Of a stretch of 64,000 nt of DNA, positions 1 to 9,266 are shown piece after piece. Position 1 is the stretch's first letter. Each line of letters begins with the position of its first letter. The stretch covers positions 462,100 through 526,099 of the forward strand of contig NZ_JAXMOC010000003.1 of the NCBI RefSeq assembly GCF_034670125.1, given 5' to 3'. Made by a program: the position numbers and the translations under genes. The notes beneath the pieces are model-generated. The model had not been told where the DNA came from and searched no databases. It saw nothing but the letters and a program-made list of their open reading frames with translations. Source of the stretch: Maricaulis sp034670125. Lineage in GTDB: Bacteria > Pseudomonadota > Alphaproteobacteria > Caulobacterales > Maricaulaceae.

Positions 1-128
1 TCTCCCATCATTGATAATTGATAAAAGTCAAGATGCGTTTCCACACATCTCCAATACCTGTGAGCCACTGAATGACCGGTTTTGGCGGCGCCGGCACGAT
101 GAAGCGCTGCGCCGCAGGTCATCGGCAC

Positions 129-158
129 AAAAAAGCCCCGGACCAGCCGGTCCGGGGC
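129..158 (-). terminator. Intrinsic terminator downstream of ppa
   Basis: Read on the minus strand, a perfect 10-bp stem (GCCCCGGACC / GGTCCGGGGC, 4-nt loop) is followed directly by six T residues. It lies about 30 bases past the ppa stop codon and should end the gltD-gltB-ppa transcription direction. Confidence 0.9.
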
Positions 159-186
159 GTGTGGCATTGCCGTGCTGTGCCGTCGC

Positions 187-714
187 TCAGCTTTTCACGC
201 GCTCAAGCGAATCCAGGATCAGTTCGCGGGCCTTGGCGGCGTCGCCCCAGCCAATCACCTTGACCCATTTGTTGGGTTCGAGATCCTTGTAGTGCTCGAA
301 GAAGTGCTTGATCCGCATCAGTTGGGGTTCCGGGATGTCGTCCGGCTCGTTGACCTTGCCGTAGAGCGGCGACAGCTTGGGGTGCGGAACGGCTAGAATT
401 TTCTCGTCCATACCGCTCTCGTCTTCCATCAGCAGGACACCGATCGGACGGGCCCGGACGACACAGCCCGGCACCAGCGTGGTGTGGCCGACGATCATCA
501 CGTCGATCGGGTCGCCATCTTCCGACAGGGTATGCGGCATGAAGCCGTAATTGCACGGATAGCTCATCGGGGTGTGCAGGTAGCGGTCGACGAACAGCGT
601 GCCCGCATCCTTGTCCATCTCGTACTTGACCGGCTGGCCACCGACCGGGACCTCGATGATCACATTGATGTCTTCAGGCGGATTTTCGCCCGCGGAGATT
701 TTGTCGATCCGCAT
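187..714 (-). CDS. ppa: Inorganic pyrophosphatase (family I)
   Basis: Soluble cytoplasmic enzyme that hydrolyses pyrophosphate to two phosphates and so pulls biosynthetic reactions forward. The 175-residue product has the usual length of bacterial family I enzymes. It shows the family signature EDGDPIDVMI (around residues 65-74), whose aspartates bind the catalytic Mg ions, and the upstream YPCNYGFMPHT stretch of the active site. It begins with ATG (MRIDKI). It lies 110 bases after gltB on the same strand; whether it is co-transcribed is unknown. A strong terminator follows. Identification is secure from the motifs and length. Confidence 0.97.
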   Translation of the reverse strand: MRIDKISAGENPPEDINVIIEVPVGGQPVKYEMDKDAGTLFVDRYLHTPMSYPCNYGFMPHTLSEDGDPIDVMIVGHTTLVPGCVVRARPIGVLLMEDESGMDEKILAVPHPKLSPLYGKVNEPDDIPEPQLMRIKHFFEHYKDLEPNKWVKVIGWGDAAKARELILDSLERVKS

Positions 715-824
715 CGTGTGCTCCTTGCGGCTGGTCCGGGCGATGTCTTACGCCCAAATTCTGGCGCGACCAATGCCCGTGTTGCGCCGCAATATCAATT
801 CTCAAGGTCAGACATTCGCTGGAT

Positions 825-3800
825 TCAGGCGGTCTGACTGTCATTGGCCGCCGCGATGGCTGCCCGCTCGCGTTTCACCACTTCCTCACCGCGCAGGTGA
901 ACAAAGTGCTCCCGCTCGGCAGGCCAGGCGGCCAGCAGGCGAGCCGCGATCCTCGAGCCGGTCTCGCCGGCATGGGCTTCGATCATCGCCAGACAGCGGC
1001 GCTCGGCCTCGCCGTCCAGATCGAAAGCCAGCACGGTCTCACGGTTGAGACGGGCGTCGAGACGGCGCTCCGGATCATAGACGAACACATCACCGCCCGT
1101 CATTCCGGCCGCGAAATTATCCCCCACCGGTCCGAGGATCACCGCATTGCCACCGGTCATGTATTCACAGCCATTGGTGCCACAGCCCTCGATCACCGCG
1201 TCGGCGCCAGAATTGCGCACACCGAAGCGCTGACCCGCCCGCCCGGCGGCGAAAAGACGCCCGGAGGTGGCGCCATAGAGGCAGGTATTGCCGATAATGG
1301 CGTGCTCCTCATTGGCTTCGGTTGCGCCGCCATAGGGTCGCACGATGATGCTGGCGCCGGACAGGCCCTTGCCGACATAGTCGTTAGCGTCGCCGTCGAG
1401 CTCGATCCGCAAGCCCTTGGCCGAAAACGCTCCCAGCGACTGACCGGCCGAACCCCGCAGGCGCAGGGTCAGGTGATCAATACCCAGACCGTCCGGACCG
1501 AACCGCGCGACGATTTGCGACGAGGTGCGTGTACCGACCGCGCGATCGGTGTTCTTGACGCCATAGTCCAGTTGCATCTTCTCGCCGCGGTCGAAGGCAG
1601 GCGCGGCGTCCTGTATAATCTGTTCGTCCAGCGCCGGGGCGACATCATTGCGCAGGCGGCGGGTCGAACGGGCCGGGCGTTCGACCGCATCGGCCCGCGA
1701 CATGATCGCCGACAGGTCGAGATCGTCGAGCGCCTGGGAGCCACGCGAGACCTGGTCGAGCAGGTCGGCCCGGCCGATGATGTCTTCCAGCGAGGTGGCG
1801 CCAAGATCGGCCAGGATTTCGCGGACATCCTGGGCCAGGAAGGTCATCAGGTTGACGACATGGTCCGGAATTCCGCCAAACCGCGCCCGTAGGTCATCGT
1901 CCTGGGTGCAGACCCCGACCGGGCAGGTGTTGGAGTGGCACTGGCGCACCATCAGACAACCCAGGGCGATCAACGAAGCCGTCCCGACACCGAATTCCTC
2001 CGCCCCCAACATGGCGGCAATGACGATGTCGCGACCAGTCCGGATCCCGCCATCAGCGCGCAGGGTGACGCGTTCGCGCAATCCGTTGAGGGACAGCATC
2101 TGGTGCGCTTCGGCTAGGCCGAGTTCCAGCGGTCCGCCGGCAAACTTGATCGAGGACAGCGCCGCCGCGCCGGTTCCGCCGACCGATCCGGAAATATTGA
2201 TGATGTCGGCATTCGCCTTGGCCACGCCGGCGGCAACCGCCCCAACACCAGCCGCAGCGACCAATTTCACCCCGACGCGAGCGGTCGGATTGATCTGCTT
2301 GAGATCATAGATGAGCTGGGCGAGGTCCTCGATCGAATAAATGTCGTGATGCGGTGGCGGCGAGATCAGGCTGACGCCCGGTGTCGCCAGTCGCATGCGG
2401 GCGATGAATTCGGTGACCTTGAAGCCGGGCAGCTGGCCGCCTTCACCGGGCTTGGCGCCCTGGGCGACCTTGATTTCCATCTCGCGGCACTGGCCCAGAT
2501 ACTGGGCGGTGACCCCGAAACGACCCGACGCGATCTGCTTGACCGCGGAATTCATGTTGTCGCCATTGGGCAGCGGCGTGTAGCGGGCCGGGTCCTCACC
2601 GCCCTCACCGGAGACCGACTTGGCACCGATCCGGTTCATGGCGACATTCAGCGCCCCGTGCGCCTCGGGTGACAACGCCCCCAACGACATTCCCGGCGTG
2701 ACAAAACGGCGGCGGATACCATTGATCGACTCGACCCGGTCCAGACCAACCGACGGACCGATGGGTCGCATGTCCATCAGATCGCGCAAATGGATCGGAC
2801 CTTGGTCCTTGATCGCCGCGCCGTACTGCTTCCAGGCCGCTGGATCATTGTCACGGACCGCCGTCTGCAGGGCACTGATCACGGGTGCATTGAGCGCGTG
2901 GCGATCGCCACTGGACCGCTGGCGATAGAAACCGCCGATCGGCAGCCGCGCATCGCCATCCCAGGACTTGCGATGCAGATCGAGGGTACGGACTTCCAGT
3001 CCGGGCAGGCCGATCCCGGAAATCCGGCTGACCACGCCCGGCAGATAGGCCTCGACCAGAGCGCGCGACAAGCCGAGCACTTCGAAATTGCAGCCGCCGC
3101 GATAGGAGGAAATGATCGAGATCCCCATCTTGGAGAGGATTTTCAGCAGCCCGCCGTCCAGCGCTGTCTTGAGGCGACCGGCCCGCTCGCGGGCCCAACT
3201 CTCGCCGCCCACGGCCTCACGACCGGCGGTGACCGTGTCGAAGGCCAGGTAGGGGTTGACCGTCGTCGCCCCGAGACCGATCAGGACCGCTGCATAGTGG
3301 GCATCGAAACACTCACCCGCCCGCACATTGAGCGAGCAGAAATTGCGCAGACCCTCGCGGGTCAATGTGGAATGCACGGCGCCCGCGACCAGGACCATCG
3401 GCAGGGCGGCACACTCGCTGTCCTGGCGGTGATCGGTGAGAACCAGATGGGCGGCACCATCTCGGACGGCAGCAACACATTCATGGATCACGGCATCGAT
3501 GGCCGACCGCAGGGCCTGACCGTCACCACTGGCGCTCGCAACCGGCAGAAGACAATCAATCTCCTTGATGGCGCCACCCATATGGTCCCGCCAGCGTTCG
3601 TAACTGCCATTGGACAGGATCGGACTTTCCAGCACCAGCACACTGGCCCGCGCCTCGCCCTGGCCCAGGATATTGCCCAGATTGCGGAAGCGGGTCTTCA
3701 GCCCCATCACCCGACCTTCACGCAGCGGGTCGATCGGCGGATTGGTCACTTGCGAGAAATTCTGGCGGAAGAAGTGTGATAACGGGCGGTAGCTTTCGGA

Positions 3801-5354
3801 AAGCACGGCGAGCGGTGCGTCATCCCCCATCGAGCCAACGGCCTCCTTGCCGTCTTCGGCCATCGCCTTGATCACCAGCTCGATGTTTTCGAAAGTGAAA
3901 CCGGCGGCAGCCTGGCGGCGCGTGCGCTCGGCGTCGTCAAACAACTGGTCCTCGGCGCCCGGACCCACGACCGGCTCGATATCCTGCATTTCACCCAGCC
4001 AGCGGGTGTAAGGATGCTGTTCGGACAGTTCGTTCAGGATGTCCTGCTCTCGATAAAATTTGCCCTCGACGATGTCGAGCGCGATCAGGCGACCCGGCGT
4101 GATCGAGCCGCGCTCGGTCACCGTCGCCGGGTCTACCGGGGCCATCCCGGTTTCCGATCCGGCAACGAAAACATCATCGCGTGTCAGCGCATAGCGCATC
4201 GGCCGCAAACCGTTGCGGTCCAGCCCGGCTATTGCCCAGCGGCCATCAAAGGCGGCGATCGCCGCCGGACCGTCCCACGGCTCCATCACCGCATTGCAGT
4301 ACTCATACATCCGGCTCCAGGCTTCCTGCATGACGTCGGCCCGCTTCGACCAGGCTTCCGGAATCAGAAGAGTCTTGGTCATCGGCGCAGACCGGCCGGC
4401 CCGGACCAGGATTTCGAAAGTCTGGTCGAGGGCCGCACTGTCCGAGGCGCCCGGCTGGATGACCGGTTTCACATCGCGCTCGACATCGGCAAAAGCGGTC
4501 TCGGCGATGTGGACCTCATGGCTCTTCATCCAGTTGATGTTGCCGCGGATCGTGTTGATTTCGCCATTGTGGGCGAGCATCCGGAAAGGCTGGGCCAAAC
4601 GCCATTCCGGGAAGGTGTTGGTCGAATAGCGCTGATGGAATATCGCGAACGGCGAAATGAAGTCCGGCGATTGCAGATCCGTGTAGAAGGCGTCGATATC
4701 CTCGGCACGGAACAAGCCCTTGTAGATGATGTCCCGCGACGACAGTGAGCAGACATAGAGGTCACGCAAATTCTCTTCGCGAGCCCGCCGCTCGATCCGG
4801 CGGCGGACGATATACAGGACGCGTTCAACCGCTTCGCTGTCGCGACACCGCGGGTCACGAAACAGGACCTGCTCGATTTCCGGCAGGGTCGCCCGCGCCT
4901 TGTCTCCGAGCACAGACGTGTCGATTGGCGGCTGGCGCCATCCATAGAAGGCAAATCCCTCGCGCAGGATTTCCGCTTCGATGATCGCGCGGGCCCGCTC
5001 GCGGGCGGCGAAATCGGTGCGTGGCAGAAAGACCATGCCGACAATGACATCGCCGCGCTCGGGCTCGTGACCGGTTCGGGCAACGGCCGCCTTGAAGAAC
5101 TCCTGCGGGACGCCCACTCGCAGACCGGCACCGTCGCCGGTCAGCCCGTCAGCATCGACAGCGCCGCGGTGCCAGACCGCCTTCAAGGCATCAATGGCGA
5201 GCTCGACAATGTCGCGACGAGCCCGGCCCTTCATGTCGGCGATGAGGCCGACGCCGCAGGCATCACGCTCATCGCGGGGATCTATGAGACCTGCATCGGA
5301 GAGTGTTTCGAGGCCTCGGCGATGCGCGGTTTCGGACCAGGTCTTGTTCGTCAT
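825..5354 (-). CDS. gltB: Glutamate synthase (NADPH) large subunit
   Basis: Catalytic alpha subunit of GOGAT: takes ammonia from glutamine and transfers it to 2-oxoglutarate, giving two glutamates. At 1,509 residues it has the expected length. The class II glutamine amidotransferase nucleophile is Cys33 in DACGVGL, implying removal of a 32-residue propeptide. The C-terminal half holds the FMN-binding synthase barrel (GEGGEDPAR, AQGAKPGEGGQLPG) and the 3Fe-4S ligands near residue 1141 (CxxxxxCxxxxC, with HSNTCPVGVC). The last ~250 residues form the GXGXG beta-helix domain (GCGTNGCEYMTGG). The start ATG overlaps the gltD stop by 4 bases, so the subunits are translationally coupled. Confidence 0.98.
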   Translation of the reverse strand: MTNKTWSETAHRRGLETLSDAGLIDPRDERDACGVGLIADMKGRARRDIVELAIDALKAVWHRGAVDADGLTGDGAGLRVGVPQEFFKAAVARTGHEPERGDVIVGMVFLPRTDFAARERARAIIEAEILREGFAFYGWRQPPIDTSVLGDKARATLPEIEQVLFRDPRCRDSEAVERVLYIVRRRIERRAREENLRDLYVCSLSSRDIIYKGLFRAEDIDAFYTDLQSPDFISPFAIFHQRYSTNTFPEWRLAQPFRMLAHNGEINTIRGNINWMKSHEVHIAETAFADVERDVKPVIQPGASDSAALDQTFEILVRAGRSAPMTKTLLIPEAWSKRADVMQEAWSRMYEYCNAVMEPWDGPAAIAAFDGRWAIAGLDRNGLRPMRYALTRDDVFVAGSETGMAPVDPATVTERGSITPGRLIALDIVEGKFYREQDILNELSEQHPYTRWLGEMQDIEPVVGPGAEDQLFDDAERTRRQAAAGFTFENIELVIKAMAEDGKEAVGSMGDDAPLAVLSESYRPLSHFFRQNFSQVTNPPIDPLREGRVMGLKTRFRNLGNILGQGEARASVLVLESPILSNGSYERWRDHMGGAIKEIDCLLPVASASGDGQALRSAIDAVIHECVAAVRDGAAHLVLTDHRQDSECAALPMVLVAGAVHSTLTREGLRNFCSLNVRAGECFDAHYAAVLIGLGATTVNPYLAFDTVTAGREAVGGESWARERAGRLKTALDGGLLKILSKMGISIISSYRGGCNFEVLGLSRALVEAYLPGVVSRISGIGLPGLEVRTLDLHRKSWDGDARLPIGGFYRQRSSGDRHALNAPVISALQTAVRDNDPAAWKQYGAAIKDQGPIHLRDLMDMRPIGPSVGLDRVESINGIRRRFVTPGMSLGALSPEAHGALNVAMNRIGAKSVSGEGGEDPARYTPLPNGDNMNSAVKQIASGRFGVTAQYLGQCREMEIKVAQGAKPGEGGQLPGFKVTEFIARMRLATPGVSLISPPPHHDIYSIEDLAQLIYDLKQINPTARVGVKLVAAAGVGAVAAGVAKANADIINISGSVGGTGAAALSSIKFAGGPLELGLAEAHQMLSLNGLRERVTLRADGGIRTGRDIVIAAMLGAEEFGVGTASLIALGCLMVRQCHSNTCPVGVCTQDDDLRARFGGIPDHVVNLMTFLAQDVREILADLGATSLEDIIGRADLLDQVSRGSQALDDLDLSAIMSRADAVERPARSTRRLRNDVAPALDEQIIQDAAPAFDRGEKMQLDYGVKNTDRAVGTRTSSQIVARFGPDGLGIDHLTLRLRGSAGQSLGAFSAKGLRIELDGDANDYVGKGLSGASIIVRPYGGATEANEEHAIIGNTCLYGATSGRLFAAGRAGQRFGVRNSGADAVIEGCGTNGCEYMTGGNAVILGPVGDNFAAGMTGGDVFVYDPERRLDARLNRETVLAFDLDGEAERRCLAMIEAHAGETGSRIAARLLAAWPAEREHFVHLRGEEVVKRERAAIAAANDSQTA

Positions 5355-6814
5355 TCGGCTGCTCCCAGTACCCGCATGCGATTGTCGAGATAGGAGATGA
5401 TCGAGCGTGCAGCATCGAGCCCGTCCTTGATCGCCCAGACCACCAGCGAGGCGCCGCGGTGCAGGTCGCCGGCGACAAACACGCCATCAAGGCTGGTCAT
5501 TCGCGTATCCGGATCTGCCTCGACACGGCCATCGTGATGGACCGACAGATAGGGCGCATCGAAATGGTCTGGCAGATCCTCGGGCGTGAAACCAAGTGCC
5601 GAGATCACCATGTCAGCCTCGATATCCCAGGTCCTGCCCGGATCTGCTTCGGGCGCCCGTCGACCGGAAACATCCGGAGCACCCAGCCTCATGCCCTGAA
5701 CCCGCACGGCGGAAATGGCGTCCCCCTTGGTCAACACGGCAAGCGGTGCGGAAAGCCATTCAAAGTCCACACCTTCTTCCTCGGCGTGTCTCACTTCACG
5801 GGCCGAGCCCGGCATGTTGGCGCGATCCCGGCGATAGAGACAGGTGACCGATCTGGCCCCCTGTCGAATGGCGGTTCGGACACAGTCCATCGCCGTGTCG
5901 CCGCCACCGACAACGACCACGCGCTTTCCCTTGGCGTCGAGCGTGGGAATATTTGCGACAGGGTCGCCGAGGTCATCGCGGTTGGATCGGGTCAGATAGT
6001 CGAGCGCGGCCAGAACACCATCGCCTGAACCCGGACAGGTCAGGGCCCGCGCCTTGTAGACCCCGGTCGCCAGCAGCACCGCATGATGCTCCGCGCGGAT
6101 GTCTGCCAGCGACGCGTCCCGGCCGACCTCGAAATTCAGCTTGAAAACAACGCCGCCCTGTTCGAGACGGTCGAGACGACGCTGGACCACGTGCTTTTCC
6201 AGCTTGAAGCCGGGGATGCCGTACATCAGCAGGCCACCAGCCCGGTCTGCGCGCTCGTAAACCGTGACCGCAAATCCGCTTTCGCGCAGGCGTTCAGCAG
6301 CAGCAAGGCCGGCGGGTCCGGACCCGATCACCGCGACGCTCTGGCCGCGCTCGATCCCGACCTTGAGCGGCTCGACCCAGCCTTCTTTCCACGCTGTGTC
6401 GGTGATGTATTGCTCTACGGCACCGATGGTGACGGCACCATGCTTGGACTTCTCGACGACACAGGACCCTTCGCACAGGCGGTCCTGCGGACAGATGCGA
6501 CCGCAGATCTCGGGCATGGTCGAGGTTGCGGCCGAGGCGGCATAAGCCTCCTTGAGACGGTCCTCGCCCGCCAGCATCAGCCAGTCGGGGATATTGTTCT
6601 GCAAGGGACAACCGGACTGGCAGAACGGAACGCCGCATTGTGAACAGCGAGAGGCCTGGCCGGCGGCGGCTTCGGTCGCGAACCCGCGATAGATTTCATT
6701 GAAATCCTTACGTCGTTCCGTTTCCGCGCGCTTTTCCGGATAGGTCTGGTCTATGTCCACAAATCTGAGCAATCCGGCCCCCTTGGAAATGACGGAAGTT
6801 CGCCACTGCAGCAC
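5351..6814 (-). CDS. gltD: Glutamate synthase (NADPH) small subunit
   Basis: Beta subunit of GOGAT: oxidises NADPH on FAD and passes electrons through two 4Fe-4S clusters to GltB. The N-terminal cysteine motifs CSQCGVPFCQSGCP (around residue 57) and CGRICPQDRLCEGSC (around residue 104) are the cluster ligands. An FAD dinucleotide fold (GSGPAGLAAAERL) is near residue 165 and the NADPH-binding GGGDTAMD near residue 300. Length is 487 residues, as usual. The start is a GTG at 6814 with only a weak ribosome binding site; no in-frame ATG lies before the conserved SKGAGLLRF region, so the exact start is uncertain. First gene of the gltD-gltB unit. Confidence 0.96.
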   Translation of the reverse strand: MLQWRTSVISKGAGLLRFVDIDQTYPEKRAETERRKDFNEIYRGFATEAAAGQASRCSQCGVPFCQSGCPLQNNIPDWLMLAGEDRLKEAYAASAATSTMPEICGRICPQDRLCEGSCVVEKSKHGAVTIGAVEQYITDTAWKEGWVEPLKVGIERGQSVAVIGSGPAGLAAAERLRESGFAVTVYERADRAGGLLMYGIPGFKLEKHVVQRRLDRLEQGGVVFKLNFEVGRDASLADIRAEHHAVLLATGVYKARALTCPGSGDGVLAALDYLTRSNRDDLGDPVANIPTLDAKGKRVVVVGGGDTAMDCVRTAIRQGARSVTCLYRRDRANMPGSAREVRHAEEEGVDFEWLSAPLAVLTKGDAISAVRVQGMRLGAPDVSGRRAPEADPGRTWDIEADMVISALGFTPEDLPDHFDAPYLSVHHDGRVEADPDTRMTSLDGVFVAGDLHRGASLVVWAIKDGLDAARSIISYLDNRMRVLGAAE

Positions 6815-7119
6815 AGTCTTCGCAACCGCACAAGTCCGGGGCGATCCGGGATATTAGCATTTTTTGCCGCGAACTAGAGCTTGAGGGAATGATGTTGCCG
6901 GTGGCGCCAGCCAGCGCTCGATACTGCGCAACATTATGGGCGCACGCATCCGGCGCCAGATGATCAGATTGCGCAAGAATGATGCGACGCTGCCCGGCCT
7001 TGCAGCACGTTTTGCACCGCAACACAGATTCCACGGTCAACCCTTCCCGGTCGGGAGCGGAGTTCGGTGCCGCGTCGAATAATGGTTGGCAAGGGTCAAT
7101 CCGCCGATGGCGTAGTGGG
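6815..7119. other. Intergenic region between gltD and the hydroxyproline genes
   Basis: About 305 bases with no convincing gene, terminator or operator. It must hold the gltD promoter on the minus strand; I see no clear -35/-10 pair. Open frames crossing it lack coding character. Confidence 0.5.
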
Positions 7120-8118
7120 TCACCCGACCGTGAACCCGCCGGCATAAGGGTCGTTGTCGTCGACCCAGATTGCATTGACACCGGTCTGCACCGCCCAACC
7201 CCTGATGCTGGGACGGATCGCCGGGAAGCCTCCGACCCGGGTCGCGCCTTCCACCCGCCCCTCGAACAGGCTGCCGATAATGCTTTCATGGACAAAGGCA
7301 TCACCAATCTGCAGATCACCCCGCGCGACCAGCTGGGCCATCCGGGCACTGGTTCCAGTTCCGCACGGAGACCGGTCTATGGCGCGACTGCCATAGAAAA
7401 CAGCGTTGCGGGCATGGGCGCTGGGGTCTTGGGGGCGCCCGGCCCAGAGGGCATGGCTGACACCGCCAACCCGCGGATCCTCCGGATGGGCCAGGGTGAC
7501 CGCGTCATTGGCGGCTGCGCGGACAAGCGGGCTAAGTCGCAAAATGTCCGCGACCGTCAACGCCGCCAGGTCTGCATACCCGGGCTGTGGCTCGATGATC
7601 ACGTAGAAATTGCCCCCATAGGCGATATCGACGGTGAGGGATTGCCAACCGGGAATTTCGAGCACCAGACCGGAGACCGCCAGGTAGGACGCGACATTGC
7701 GGATCCGAACTCCGGCGACCCGGTCGCCTTGCCAGTCGATCTCCGCCACGATCCGCCCCGCTGGTGCATCCAGGTGCACGCACCGCCTGTCTGCCGGCGT
7801 GATGACCCCGTTTTCCAAAGCCATGGTCAGGGCTCCGATCGAGCCATGCCCGCACATCGGCAAGCAACCGGATGTTTCGATGAACAGGATCGAGGCGTCA
7901 GCATCCGGCGAACACGGCGGGTAGAACATCGCGCCGGACATCATGTCGTGCCCGCGGGGCTCGAACATCAGCGCGCGTCGGATCCAGTCGAAGCGGGCCA
8001 TGAAGTCGGCCCGCTTTTCGCCCATGGTCGTGCCTTGGAGAAACGGCAGCGGTCCTGTGACCAGGCGCACCGGATTGCCGCAGGCGTGTCCGTCCAGGCA
8101 CTGAAAGATATGGCGCAT
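7120..8118 (-). CDS. lhpA: 4-hydroxyproline 2-epimerase (proline racemase family)
   Basis: Converts trans-4-hydroxy-L-proline to cis-4-hydroxy-D-proline, the first step of bacterial hydroxyproline catabolism. The 332-residue protein begins with the subfamily signature MRHIFQCLDGHACGNPVR. It carries both catalytic cysteines of the two-base racemase mechanism: one in MCGHGSIG (around residue 89) and one in SPCGTGTSA (around residue 250). Having Cys at both positions separates it from trans-3-hydroxyproline dehydratases, where one is replaced. The next gene upstream on the same strand, 19 bases away, is a DapA-family protein that fits step three of the same pathway, which supports this assignment over proline racemase. 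Confidence 0.88.
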   Translation of the reverse strand: MRHIFQCLDGHACGNPVRLVTGPLPFLQGTTMGEKRADFMARFDWIRRALMFEPRGHDMMSGAMFYPPCSPDADASILFIETSGCLPMCGHGSIGALTMALENGVITPADRRCVHLDAPAGRIVAEIDWQGDRVAGVRIRNVASYLAVSGLVLEIPGWQSLTVDIAYGGNFYVIIEPQPGYADLAALTVADILRLSPLVRAAANDAVTLAHPEDPRVGGVSHALWAGRPQDPSAHARNAVFYGSRAIDRSPCGTGTSARMAQLVARGDLQIGDAFVHESIIGSLFEGRVEGATRVGGFPAIRPSIRGWAVQTGVNAIWVDDNDPYAGGFTVG

Positions 8119-8137
8119 GACGCGCTACCGGCCGGGC

Positions 8138-9058
8138 TCAGTGTGCAAGCACTGACGGCAGCTTGACGGGCCGCGTGTCGCGCGCCGTCTCGACCATCGC
8201 AATCACTTCGGCCCGCCGCGCACCGGTCAGCACCATGCGCGGCATGCGGACCCGTTCAGATCCTCGCCCCATGACGGCCTCGGCGAGCTTGATCGACTGG
8301 ACCAGATCGTGTTCAGCGTCGAGATGCAGCAACGGCATGAACCAGCGGTAGATGGAGCGTGCAGCTTCCAGGTCACCGCGCTCCACCGCATCCCACAAGG
8401 CTATCGACTCGGCGGGGAAAGCGTTGGTGAGGCCGGAAACCCAGCCAACCGCGCCCAACAAAATCTCTTCCAGGGCCACGTCATCGAGGCCCGCGAAAAC
8501 CAGGTATCGGTCACCGCAACGATTGATGATGTCAGTGATGCGGCGCGGATCCGGAGCGCTTTCCTTGATGGCGACCAGCGTCGGCACGTCAGACAGTCGA
8601 TCCAGCGTATCGAGCGAGATCGAGACCCGATAGGCGGGCGGATTGTTGTAGAGCATGACCGGCAGCGGGCTGGCGGCCGCGACTGTGCGGATATGGGCCT
8701 CCAGTTCGGCTTCACTGGGTACATAGACCATGGCCGGCAGCAGCATCAGCCCGTCGGCGCCGATCCGCGCCGCGTCAGCGGCATAGGTTTCCGCCAGCGT
8801 GGTGGTGAGTTCGGAGACGCCGGTCAGAACGGGCACACGGCCATCGACGACGTCGACGATCGCAGCCAGCACGGCACGCTTCTCGGTGGCCGTCAGCGAG
8901 TTGTTCTCGCCGACAGTGCCCATGGCGATCAAGCCATGCACACCGTCATCTACGAGCGCCCGGACCACGGCAGTGGTCGCATCGAGATCAACCGAGTGAT
9001 CCTCGGCGAATTGCGTTGTCGCCGCGGGAAACACGCCGCGCCAGCCTGTTGTTGTCAT
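8138..9058 (-). CDS. lhpC: Pyrroline-4-hydroxy-2-carboxylate deaminase (DapA family)
   Basis: A 306-residue class I aldolase-like protein of the dihydrodipicolinate synthase superfamily. It retains the Schiff-base lysine in VAIKES (around residue 163) and the tyrosine of the YNNPPAY motif (around residue 136). In hydroxyproline catabolism this family deaminates pyrroline-4-hydroxy-2-carboxylate to 2-oxoglutarate semialdehyde. That role is inferred from adjacency to the epimerase; sequence alone could also fit another DapA-like lyase. The oxidase (LhpB) and semialdehyde dehydrogenase (LhpG) of the pathway are not in the window. First gene of a two-gene unit facing away from the metalloprotease gene. 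Confidence 0.78.
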   Translation of the reverse strand: MTTTGWRGVFPAATTQFAEDHSVDLDATTAVVRALVDDGVHGLIAMGTVGENNSLTATEKRAVLAAIVDVVDGRVPVLTGVSELTTTLAETYAADAARIGADGLMLLPAMVYVPSEAELEAHIRTVAAASPLPVMLYNNPPAYRVSISLDTLDRLSDVPTLVAIKESAPDPRRITDIINRCGDRYLVFAGLDDVALEEILLGAVGWVSGLTNAFPAESIALWDAVERGDLEAARSIYRWFMPLLHLDAEHDLVQSIKLAEAVMGRGSERVRMPRMVLTGARRAEVIAMVETARDTRPVKLPSVLAH

Positions 9059-9173
9059 GTCATGCCCTCACCCGGGACCGGTGTGACCGGTCACTGCCCT
9101 CGCCGCGTCCCCGTTCGCCAACGCGATCCCGATCAATCTGTCACTCTCCGGGAGAAAGATCGACCGCGCAGCA

Positions 9174-9187
9174 AATTGTATACGATA
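9174..9187. promoter_or_regulatory. Candidate GntR/FCD-type operator
   Basis: A short palindrome centred on GTATAC (TTGTATACGA at 9176-9185) sits in the 208-base divergent region between lhpC and the metalloprotease gene, about 118 bases before the lhpC start. TGTATACA-like sites are used by some FCD-type GntR regulators of catabolic genes. The match is short and could be chance. Confidence 0.3.
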
Positions 9188-9266
9188 TCCGAAACTGTCA
9201 AGACCACCGGGTGACACTATCGGGTGCTTCGTCTAGCGTCCGGGCAAAGAACGGGGACAGAACCAC

